Under the pieces are notes generated by a model. That model saw only the letters and a program-made list of their open reading frames with translations. It searched no databases and was not told where the DNA came from. From DASWJZ01 sp963792885 (lineage in GTDB: Bacteria > Pseudomonadota > Alphaproteobacteria > Rhizobiales > Afifellaceae): DNA of 64,000 nt. Where the stretch lies: NCBI GenBank assembly GCA_963792885.1, contig CAWBXX010000002.1:558001-622000 (forward strand), in the 5' to 3' direction. Below are positions 55,242 to 62,353 of the stretch, one piece after another; position 1 is the stretch's first letter; every line of letters begins with the position of its first letter. Both the position numbers and the translations under genes were made by a program.

Positions 55242-55803
55242 TTGGCTGAAAATTCCCCTTACGATCCCTGGCACGGGACGACGATCGTCTCGGTCAGGAA
55301 GGGCGGCAAGGTGGTCATCGCCGGCGACGGACAGGTGTCGATCGGCCAGACCGTCATCAAGCACAACGCCCGCAAGGTGCGCGCCCTCTCCAAGGGCGAC
55401 GTGATCGCCGGCTTCGCCGGCGCCACCGCCGACGCCTTCACGCTGCTTGAGCGGCTGGAGGCGAAGCTTGAGCAATATCCGAAGCAGCTCATGCGCGCCT
55501 GCGTTGAGCTCGCCAAGGACTGGCGCACCGACCGCTATCTCCGCCGCCTGGAGGCGATGATGATCGTCGCCGACAAGTCGACGACGCTGGTCCTGACCGG
55601 CAACGGCGACGTGCTTGGAGCCGGAGCACGGCGTGGCCGCCATCGGCTCGGGCGGCAACTACGCGCTCGCCGCGGCGCGCGCGCTCGCCGAGACCGATTG
55701 GGACGCGGAGAAGATCGCGCGCCGCGCGATGGAGATCGCCGGCGAAATTTGCGTCTATACGAATGGAAACGTGATCGTGGAGGCCCTCGATGCCGACCGC
55801 TAG
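55242..55803 (+). CDS. hslV: ATP-dependent protease subunit HslV (frameshifted)
   Basis: Proteolytic subunit of the HslUV protease. The start is TTG 55242, nine bases after GGAGGAG (MAENSPYDPWHG). After a short propeptide the active-site Thr begins TTIVSVRKGGKVVIAGDGQVS, with the conserved KHNARKVR and AGATADAFTLLERLE. Near 55618 an extra G (CTTGGAG for CTTGAG) shifts the frame; restored it reads LEPEHGVAAIGSGGNYALAAARAL and ends NGNVIVEALDADR. About 187 residues, as expected. hslU overlaps it by 14 bases. Confidence 0.92.
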
Positions 55804-57166
55804 CATGGTGACCAGGATGGAACCCGAAGCGACGGCAGCCGAAGCAGCGACGGAAAGGCGGCGTTCTCGCCGCGCGAGACCGTCTCCGAGCTCGACCGCT
55901 ATCATCATCGGCCAGAACGACGCCAAGCGCGCGGTCGCCATCGCGCTTCGCAACCGCTGGCGCCGCCAGCAGCTGAAAGGCCCGATGCGCGAGGAGGTTC
56001 TGCCGAAGAACATCCTGATGATCGGCCCGACCGGCGTCGGCAAGACGGAGATTTCCCGCCGCCTCGCCAAGCTCGTCAACGCGCCCTTCATCAAGATCGA
56101 GGCGACCAAGTTCACCGAGGTCGGCTATGTCGGCCGCGACGTCGAGCAGATCATCCGCGATCTGGTCGAGGTCGGCATCGGCCTCGTGCGCGACGAGAAG
56201 CGCCGCGAGGTGCAGGCGCGCGCGCATCTTCAGGCCGAGGAGCGCGTGCTCGACGCGCTCGTCGGCGAGCATGCGAGCCCGACCACGCGCGAGAGCTTCC
56301 GCAAGCGGCTCCGGAACGGCGAGCTCGACGACAAGGAGATCGAGGTCCAGGTCAAGGACACCTCGAATCCGATGGGCGCTTTCGAGGTGCCGGGCATGCC
56401 CGGCGCCTCGATCGGCGTGATGAATGTCGGCGAGATGCTCGGCAAGGCGTTCGGTCAGGGCCGCACCAAGTCGCGCAAGGTCAGCGTCAAGGACTCCTAC
56501 GAGCTCCTGATCGACGAGGAGGCCGACAAGCTGCTCGACGAGGAGGTGCTGGTCGCCGACGCGATCCGCGCGGTGGAGAATGACGGCATCGTCTTCCTCG
56601 ACGAGATCGACAAGATCGCCTCGCGGAGCGACATGCGCGGCGCCGACGTCTGCCGCGAAGGCGTGCAGCGCGACCTGCTGCCGCTCGTCGAAGGCACGAC
56701 GGTCGCGACCAAGCACGGGCCGGTGAAGACGGATCACATCCTCTTCATCGCGTCGGGCGCCTTCCACGTGTCGAAGCCGTCGGACCTGCTGCCGGAGCTG
56801 CAGGGCCGCCTGCCGATCCGCGTGGAATTGAACGCGCTGACGGAGGACGATTTCCGCCGCATCCTGACGGAGACGGAGGCGAGCCTCATCAAGCAGTACA
56901 AGGCGCTGATGGAGACGGAGGGGCTGACGCTCGACTTCACGCCCGACGCCGTCGACGCGATCGCCCGCATCTCGGTTGAGGTGAATGCCTCGGTGGAGAA
57001 TATCGGCGCGCGCCGCCTGCAGACGGTGATGGAGCGCATCCTCGACGATATCTCGTTCAACGCCACCGACCGCGCCGGCGAGACCGTGACGATCGACGCG
57101 GCTTATGTCGAGAAGCACATCGGCGATCTCGCACGAAACGCCGATCTCTCCCGCTTCATTCTGTAG
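55790..57166 (+). CDS. hslU: ATP-dependent protease ATPase subunit HslU (compensated frameshift)
   Basis: AAA+ unfoldase that feeds HslV. I chose ATG 55790, six bases after GGAGG and overlapping the hslV stop. The Walker A motif is GPTGVGKTEISRRL, Walker B VFLDEIDKIA, and the I-domain lies between (RRNGELDDKEIEVQV). The C-terminus SRFIL is typical for insertion into HslV. The frame is open throughout, but residues 22-38 (ERRRSRRARPSPSSTAI) are out of frame; the +1 frame reads GKAAFSPRETVSELDRY, the true HslU N-terminus. Two indels near 55853 and 55905 cancel each other. Confidence 0.93.
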   Translation: MPTASMVTRMEPEATAAEAATERRRSRRARPSPSSTAIIIGQNDAKRAVAIALRNRWRRQQLKGPMREEVLPKNILMIGPTGVGKTEISRRLAKLVNAPFIKIEATKFTEVGYVGRDVEQIIRDLVEVGIGLVRDEKRREVQARAHLQAEERVLDALVGEHASPTTRESFRKRLRNGELDDKEIEVQVKDTSNPMGAFEVPGMPGASIGVMNVGEMLGKAFGQGRTKSRKVSVKDSYELLIDEEADKLLDEEVLVADAIRAVENDGIVFLDEIDKIASRSDMRGADVCREGVQRDLLPLVEGTTVATKHGPVKTDHILFIASGAFHVSKPSDLLPELQGRLPIRVELNALTEDDFRRILTETEASLIKQYKALMETEGLTLDFTPDAVDAIARISVEVNASVENIGARRLQTVMERILDDISFNATDRAGETVTIDAAYVEKHIGDLARNADLSRFIL

Positions 57167-57186
57167 AGCGTGCAGTCTTCTCAACT

Positions 57187-57289
57187 GTCGTCATGCCCGG
57201 ACTTGATCCGGGCATCGCATTCCGTGACGGTCGGGTTTCGATGCTGCCGCGGCGGGATGGATTGCAGGGTCAAGCCCGGCAATGACGAC
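57187..57289. repeat. MITE-like repeat, family C, copy 1
   Basis: A 103-bp element that begins GTCGTCAT and ends ATGACGAC (8-bp terminal inverted repeats), with inner stems such as GCCCGGA/TCCGGGC. It lies after hslU, and a second copy (58408-58513) lies on the other side of the adenosine-kinase-like gene in the same orientation. Confidence 0.8.
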
Positions 57290-57306
57290 GGCTAAGGTTT
57301 CTTTTG

Positions 57307-58308
57307 TTACGCCTCCAGCCCTGCCTGGTTTGCGAGCTGCTGCAGGGATTCGTTCGGGCGCGCGCCGATATGGCTGATCACCTCGGCAGCCGAGAGCGAG
57401 CCGAGCCGGCCGCAGGTCTCGTAGGGATAGCCGTGCGAAAGACCATAGAGGAAGCCGGCGGCATACTGGTCGCCGGCGCCCGTCAGGTCGACGAGGCGTT
57501 CAAGCTTCGCAGCCGGGATGCGCACGCGCTCGCCGCCGGAGAGCGCCATCGAGCCTTCTTCGCTCATCGTCACGACGGCAAGCGGGATGTCGCGCTCGAG
57601 CGCCTCGACCGCCGTCTCGAAGTCGCTGGTCTGGTAGAGCGACAGCACCTCGTGCCGGTTGGCGAAGACGATGTCGAGCGTGCCGGAGCGCATCAGCTCC
57701 AGGAACTCGTCGCGGAAGCGGTCGACGCAGAAGGAGTCCGACAGCGTGATCGCGACCTTCCGCCCCGCGCTGTGCGCGATCCTGGCGGCGACGCGGAACG
57801 CCTCCTTCGCCTTCGGCGGATCCCAGAGATAGCCTTCGAGATAGGTGATCGCCGCGCTCTCCACCGTCTTCTTGTCGATGTCGGCAGGCGTCAGCTCCTG
57901 GCAGGCGGCGAGAAACGTGTTCATCGTCCGCTCGCCGTCCGGCGTGATCAGGATCATCGAGCGCGCCGTGGGTGTGCCGTCCGTGACCGGAGGCGTCGGA
58001 AAGGCGATGCCGAGCGCCTTCATGTCGTGGCGGTAGAAGTGGCCGAGCTCGTCTTCCGCGACCTTGCCGATAAAGCCGGCGCGCCCGCCAAAGGAGGCGA
58101 CGCCCGCGGCCGTGTTGCCGGCGCAGCCCCCGGAGATCAGTTCCGCCGGACCCATGTGGTCGTAGAGCCGGTCCGCCTCGGCGCCGTCGATCAGCCGCAT
58201 GGAGCCCTTCACGAGGCCCTCGCTGACCAGGAAATCGTCTTCCGCGTGCGCCAGCACGTCGACGATCGCGTTTCCGATCGTCAGCACATCGAGTTTCGGC
58301 TCCGCCAT
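57307..58308 (-). CDS. PfkB family carbohydrate kinase, adenosine kinase-like
   Basis: Ribokinase-fold kinase of 333 residues. The start is ATG 58308 (MAEPKLDVLTIGNAIVDVLA); the upstream frame is not conserved. The first signature is GGCAGNTAAGVASFGGRAGFIGKV (about 55-78) and the second is LVDLTGAGDQYAAGFLYGL (about 280-298), where the Asp of GAGD is the catalytic base. Relatives in Hyphomicrobiales are annotated as adenosine kinase; inosine/guanosine or sugar substrates are possible. The gene is flanked by two family-C repeats. The frame is intact. Confidence 0.9.
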   Translation of the reverse strand: MAEPKLDVLTIGNAIVDVLAHAEDDFLVSEGLVKGSMRLIDGAEADRLYDHMGPAELISGGCAGNTAAGVASFGGRAGFIGKVAEDELGHFYRHDMKALGIAFPTPPVTDGTPTARSMILITPDGERTMNTFLAACQELTPADIDKKTVESAAITYLEGYLWDPPKAKEAFRVAARIAHSAGRKVAITLSDSFCVDRFRDEFLELMRSGTLDIVFANRHEVLSLYQTSDFETAVEALERDIPLAVVTMSEEGSMALSGGERVRIPAAKLERLVDLTGAGDQYAAGFLYGLSHGYPYETCGRLGSLSAAEVISHIGARPNESLQQLANQAGLEA

Positions 58309-58407
58309 AGGGCCCCCGTCTGAGAAATGACCCGCCCGCCTAGCGAATCGCCGCGGGAATGGCAAATCGCCTGAGGATGTTGGACTTCAGGCCCGACGCT
58401 TCCATTT

Positions 58408-58513
58408 GTCGTCATTGCCGGACTTGATCCGGCAATCCATTCCCTGACCGTGGACCAGGCACGACGGCCGCGGAATGGACGCCCCTCGAGTGTCTGGGCC
58501 CCGGCATGACGAC
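58408..58513. repeat. MITE-like repeat, family C, copy 2
   Basis: A 106-bp element with the same 8-bp ends GTCGTCAT/ATGACGAC and the inner stem TTGCCGGA/TCCGGCAA. The first 45 bases resemble copy 1; the centre differs. The last bases (GCATGACGAC) overlap an upstream in-frame ATG of the EI24-like gene, so that ATG is unlikely to be the start. Confidence 0.8.
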
Positions 58514-58532
58514 AGGAGAAGATGGAGCAACG

Positions 58533-59222
58533 ATGATCGAAGCCGCCGTCCTCGCCCTTCGTGATATCCTCTCGCCGCCCTTCCGCGGCGTGCTCGTGAA
58601 GGCGCTGGCGCTGACGATCGCGCTTCTCGTCGCGCTCTGGCTCACGCTCGAATGGCTCTTCGCGCACTACGTCGTGACGCCCTGGCCCTGGCTCGACACG
58701 GCGCTCGAAGTGATGACCGGCGTCGGGCTCCTCGTCGGGCTCGGCTTCCTCGTCGCTCCGGTCGCAGCGCTCTTTGCCGGCCTCTTTCTCGATGACGTTG
58801 CCGAAATGGTTGAGCTGACCCACTATCAGGCCGATCCGCCGGGGCGCCCGCAGCCGCTACTCGTCGGGATCGTTACGGCAGCGAAATTTCTCCTCCTCGT
58901 GCTCCTCGTCAACGCGGTCGCGCTCCCGCTCGTGCTCATTCTCGGCTTCGGCTTTCTGATTTTCCTCGCCGCCAACGCCTACCTGCTTGGCCGCGAATAT
59001 TTCGAGCTCGCGGCGCTTCGCCATCACGACGAGCCGGCCGCGCGGCGGCTGAGGCGCGATCATGCCGGGACGATCTTCGCCGCGGGGTTGCTGATCGCGG
59101 CATTCCTCGCGATTCCGATCGTGAACCTCCTCGGCCCGCTCTTCGCCACCGCTTTCATGGTGCATCTCGAGAAGCGCATTTCCGGCCAGTTCGGCCCTCG
59201 GGGCGTCGTGATCGAACCCTGA
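58533..59222 (+). CDS. EI24/CysZ-like membrane protein
   Basis: A 229-residue inner-membrane protein of the EI24 domain family, which includes the sulfate permease CysZ. Four main hydrophobic segments are seen (ALALTIALLVALWLTLEWLF; MTGVGLLVGLGFLVAPVAALFAG; KFLLLVLLVNAVALPLVLIL; ATIFAAGLLIAAFLAIPIVNLL-like). Between them is the family block DDVAEMVELTHYQADPPGRP. ATG 58533 follows GGAG; the frame upstream enters the family-C repeat. Sulfate transport is possible but no cysteine genes are near. Confidence 0.82.
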   Translation: MIEAAVLALRDILSPPFRGVLVKALALTIALLVALWLTLEWLFAHYVVTPWPWLDTALEVMTGVGLLVGLGFLVAPVAALFAGLFLDDVAEMVELTHYQADPPGRPQPLLVGIVTAAKFLLLVLLVNAVALPLVLILGFGFLIFLAANAYLLGREYFELAALRHHDEPAARRLRRDHAGTIFAAGLLIAAFLAIPIVNLLGPLFATAFMVHLEKRISGQFGPRGVVIEP

Positions 59223-59269
59223 GCCGGCAAAAGCATTATCCCTCCGGGTTAACCGCTGGAGGATCGCCC

Positions 59270-60583
59270 GTGCTGCCGAGAGTTGCCGCCTATTGGGAGC
59301 GCGTGCGCACCAGCCTCTGGTTCCTGCCGGCGCTGATGGTCGCCGGCGCCGTGTTGCTCGCCTGGCTCGCGGTTCGGGTCAGGATCGAGGTCGATGCTGC
59401 CGGCTTCGTCTGGTGGATCAACCAGGGAAGCGCGGAGGAGGCGGGACGGCTCCTCTCCGCGCTCCTCGGCTCGCTCATCACGATGGCGACGCTGGTGATC
59501 TCGATCACGATGGTGGTCTTGACGCTCGCCGCCGGCCAGCTCGGGCCGCGGCTTATCCGCAGCTTCGTCGGCGACAGGCGGACGCAAGGCGTGATCGGCC
59601 TCTTCATAGGCACCATCGTCTATATCCTGCTCATCTTCCGGCTGCTCGACAGCGATCTGAGCAAGGAGGCGGTTCCGCACTTCGCCGTGACGGCGGCGAG
59701 CGCGCTTGTCTTCATCTGCCTGCTCACGCTGCTCTTCTACGTGCATCACCTGTCGCGCTCGATCGTCGCCGATACGATGGTGAACCGCGTGGGCGCGGAT
59801 CTCGACCATGCTATCCGCCGCAATCTCCGCGACGCCGAGGACGACATCCCGACGATTTTCACCCATCGCTCGGAGCATCCGCCGGGACGCTTCGCCTTCT
59901 CCGCGAGCGGTTACGTGCAGACGGTCGACTATCGCGGTCTTGCCGAGGCGGTCGCCGAGCGCGAAGCGCTCATGGAGCTTCTGGTGCGCCCCGGCCATCA
60001 TGTGCTGGCCGGCCGCACGCATGCGCATGTCTGGCCTGCGGATGCGCTCGACGATGCGCTTCAGGCGGCCATCGCCGACGCCATTACGGTCGGTCGTGAG
60101 CGCACGGCCTACCAGGACGTAGAGTTCTCCATCCGACAGCTGGTGGAGGTGGCGCTCCGCGCTCTCTCGCCGGGAATCAACGATCCCTTCACGGCGATCG
60201 CGGTCGTGGAACGGCTCGGCGCCTCGCTGGCGCTCGCGATGGAGCACGGCGAGCCGCAGGCAATCTGGAACGACGAAGAGGGCAGGGCGCGGCTCATCGC
60301 GGCGACGTCGAGCTTCGATGGGCTCGTCGATCTCTCCTTCAACCAGATAAGGCAGGCCGCCGCCGCGCATCCGGCCGTGCTGATCGCCCTGATGGACACG
60401 CTCGGTGCGCTCGCCGAGACGCCGCGCACCGATGCGCAACGGGCCGCGCTCCAGCGCCACATGGAGGCGGTGATGGAGACCGGGCGCGTCTCGATCGAAA
60501 ACGCCAACGATCGCCGCGATCTCGAGCAGCGCTTTGAGAACGCGAAGGGTGGGAGCCGCCCGCGGCCGGCGCAAGGCGCCTAA
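59270..60583 (+). CDS. DUF2254 domain-containing membrane protein
   Basis: A 437-residue protein that matches the DUF2254 family. The N-terminal half has four transmembrane helices (WFLPALMVAGAVLLAWLAV; LLGSLITMATLVISITMVVL; GVIGLFIGTIVYILLIF; TAASALVFICLLTLLFYV) and the motif QLGPRLIRSFVGDRRTQ. The cytosolic half contains SPGINDPFTAIAVVERLG, the best conserved block of the family. The start is GTG 59270 after GGAGG. The function of the family is unknown. It follows the EI24-like gene by 47 bases. Confidence 0.88.
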   Translation: MLPRVAAYWERVRTSLWFLPALMVAGAVLLAWLAVRVRIEVDAAGFVWWINQGSAEEAGRLLSALLGSLITMATLVISITMVVLTLAAGQLGPRLIRSFVGDRRTQGVIGLFIGTIVYILLIFRLLDSDLSKEAVPHFAVTAASALVFICLLTLLFYVHHLSRSIVADTMVNRVGADLDHAIRRNLRDAEDDIPTIFTHRSEHPPGRFAFSASGYVQTVDYRGLAEAVAEREALMELLVRPGHHVLAGRTHAHVWPADALDDALQAAIADAITVGRERTAYQDVEFSIRQLVEVALRALSPGINDPFTAIAVVERLGASLALAMEHGEPQAIWNDEEGRARLIAATSSFDGLVDLSFNQIRQAAAAHPAVLIALMDTLGALAETPRTDAQRAALQRHMEAVMETGRVSIENANDRRDLEQRFENAKGGSRPRPAQGA

Positions 60584-60701
60584 AATTCGAATCAAACGAG
60601 TGCGGCTGGAATCACGCGACACTTACGGCAAGTTTCGTTCGGATTTTGTGCTCCGCGAAAGATAGGCTTCAAATGATACCGGCGGATCAGGAGGGATGGT
60701 C

Positions 60702-60812
60702 ATGCAAGGAATACTGTTTGCCATGCAGGCCTTCGCCGGGGGATTGGCGCTGCTCGACTGGGCGCTTTTCGGCGGGCACCACATGGAGATGTTTCTGCGC
60801 TGGCTGAGCTGA
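60702..60812 (+). CDS. very small hydrophobic protein
   Basis: A 36-codon ORF with ATG 60702 placed seven bases after CAGGAGGG, one of the best ribosome sites in the window. The product MQGILFAMQAFAGGLALLDW... has a hydrophobic helix (residues 3-22) and ends GGHHMEMFLRWLS. It could be a single-span or surface-associated peptide; the His-His-Met-Glu-Met run might bind metal. It was overlooked by length-limited gene calling. No family is recognised. Confidence 0.5.
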   Translation: MQGILFAMQAFAGGLALLDWALFGGHHMEMFLRWLS

Positions 60813-60863
60813 GGTCTCTCCGCCTCCCGCTTCCACGTCGCCCGCGCTCGGACGAACGAGGCT

Positions 60864-61340
60864 CTATGCAAACAGGGCCCTGAGCGCGGGGCTCCCCTCT
60901 GCCTGCCTGGCGGCCCAGGCATCGAGTCCGAAGACGTGCCCGGCGCGCGCCGCCACCAGGAAAAGCAGTATCAGCGCGTAGACGAAGTGGAAATCGAGGA
61001 GATAGTTGTCGGGTCCGCCGACATAGGGAAAGTTCATGTAGGCTGCCCAGTAGAGCAGCATCAGGATCGCGCCGATCGTGGCGCTCACCCTGACCATCAG
61101 CCCGATCAATAGCGACACGCCGATCAGAAGGTGCCCCCACGCTACCAGGAAGCCGATGATCGAGGCGACGGCCGCCCCGGTGAACACGCCATAGACGTCG
61201 TGAAAGGTCGCGGTCGCGTTCAGGAAGTCGGCGACGTTCCAGTTCGGGTTCAAGACCTGCGTCGACGCCGCGTAGAGGAACGTCCACGCCATCGCCAGAC
61301 GGAAGAGGAAAACGAAAGCCGGCTGGAATCGCGTGGGCAT
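60864..61340 (-). CDS. DoxX family membrane protein
   Basis: A 158-residue four-helix membrane protein of the DoxX family. Conserved parts are FLFRLAMAWTFLYAASTQVLNP near the N-terminus, FLVAWGHLLIGVSLLIGL and the MNFPYVGGPDNYLLDFHFVYALIL block typical of the thiosulfate:quinone oxidoreductase-like subgroup. I chose ATG 61340; the upstream extension runs into the divergent control region. A Fnr/FixK-like box lies 56 bases upstream. Expression under low oxygen is inferred; the substrate is not known. Confidence 0.85.
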   Translation of the reverse strand: MPTRFQPAFVFLFRLAMAWTFLYAASTQVLNPNWNVADFLNATATFHDVYGVFTGAAVASIIGFLVAWGHLLIGVSLLIGLMVRVSATIGAILMLLYWAAYMNFPYVGGPDNYLLDFHFVYALILLFLVAARAGHVFGLDAWAARQAEGSPALRALFA

Positions 61341-61395
61341 GGCAGTTTCACCATCTATTCTGACGCTGTTTGGCCTGCAACCGGGGCAAACCGCA

Positions 61396-61409
61396 TTGAC
61401 CTGCCGCAA
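61396..61409 (-). promoter_or_regulatory. Fnr/FixK-like box upstream of the DoxX gene
   Basis: On the minus strand TTGCGGCAGGTCAA fits TTG-N8-CAA with one good half-site (GTCAA). Its centre is about 62 bases from the DoxX start, the same distance as in the two other boxes of this window. It is weaker than the 19179 box. Confidence 0.45.
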
Positions 61410-61461
61410 GGCTGGCGAGGACCTGCAGACCTAGGGAATCCCTCGTGAAGCGCCTTCCCGA

Positions 61462-61475
61462 TTGGTCAGGGTCAA
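61462..61475 (+). promoter_or_regulatory. Fnr/FixK-like box upstream of the tandem USP gene
   Basis: TTGGTCAGGGTCAA differs from TTGAY-N4-RTCAA in one position of the first half-site. Its centre is about 59 bases upstream of ATG 61528. A weak -10 candidate TCAAAT lies at 61498-61503, placing the box near -41.5. Confidence 0.5.
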
Positions 61476-61527
61476 GGTACCTTCCCCTGGAAAGGCGTCA
61501 AATACCTGATGCCGGAGGGAGCCAGCG

Positions 61528-62340
61528 ATGGCGATAAAGGACATCCTCACCGTCGTCGATTTTGTCGGGAAGCAGCCCGCCGTCCGGGTGGCCGCGGAGG
61601 TGACGCGGCGTCTCAATGCTCACCTGACCGGTTTCACGTTCGCCTTCCATCCGATGATCGCCGTTTCAGGCTTCCCCGTGGGATCGGAAGACTTGACGGC
61701 AAGCCTTCGCAGAGCTTGGGAGAACGACGCACGCAAAGCGGAGGCTGCGTTCCGGGAGATCGCCCGCCTTGCCGATGTTCCCTACGACAGCGTTATGGAA
61801 GAGGCGCCGGACGCGAGGTTCGAAGTGCTTCTGCGTCGGAGCCGCCTTTCGGACCTCGTCGTGATCGGCCAGGAAGATCCCGAACGGCCCGAGCCGATGC
61901 GCACGGCGATGATCGAGACGCTGCTCTTCGAAGGGGGCGCGCCGACGCTCGTGGTCCCCTTCATTTCCAAGGACGTCTCTTTGGAGCGCCCCCTTGTCGC
62001 CTGGGACGGCAGCGCCACTGCCGCGCGCGCCGTGCGCGCCGCTCTTCCGCTCCTGGCGGAAAGCACGGCCGTCACGGTGCTCACCGTAGGCGACCGCAAG
62101 CCGGAGGAGCTCTCCGATATCGCCGTGCATCTGAGCCGGCACGGATTGCAGGTGGAGGTGAAGCACACGATCAGCGATGTCGCGGTCGCCGACACCCTAT
62201 TGAATACCGTGTCCGACGAGGGCTTCGGCTACGTCGTGATGGGCGCCTATGGCCACAGCCGTGTGCGCGAGCAGCTTTTCGGCGGCGCCACGCGCGACAT
62301 TCTCCGGGAGATGACCGTCCCGGTGCTGATGACGCACTGA
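61528..62340 (+). CDS. universal stress protein, tandem-domain type
   Basis: A 270-residue protein with two UspA-like halves (residues 1-140 and about 150-270). The first has KDILTVVDFVGKQPAVRVAA; the second ends with the ATP-binding motif VMGAYGHSRVREQLFGGATRDIL (GxxG-x9-G(S/T)-like). ATG 61528 follows GGAGGG. It is divergent from the DoxX gene, and each has its own Fnr/FixK-like box, which suggests a shared response to low oxygen. polA is convergent, 13 bases downstream. The frame is intact. Confidence 0.92.
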   Translation: MAIKDILTVVDFVGKQPAVRVAAEVTRRLNAHLTGFTFAFHPMIAVSGFPVGSEDLTASLRRAWENDARKAEAAFREIARLADVPYDSVMEEAPDARFEVLLRRSRLSDLVVIGQEDPERPEPMRTAMIETLLFEGGAPTLVVPFISKDVSLERPLVAWDGSATAARAVRAALPLLAESTAVTVLTVGDRKPEELSDIAVHLSRHGLQVEVKHTISDVAVADTLLNTVSDEGFGYVVMGAYGHSRVREQLFGGATRDILREMTVPVLMTH

Positions 62341-62353
62341 CCGACTTGTCGCC

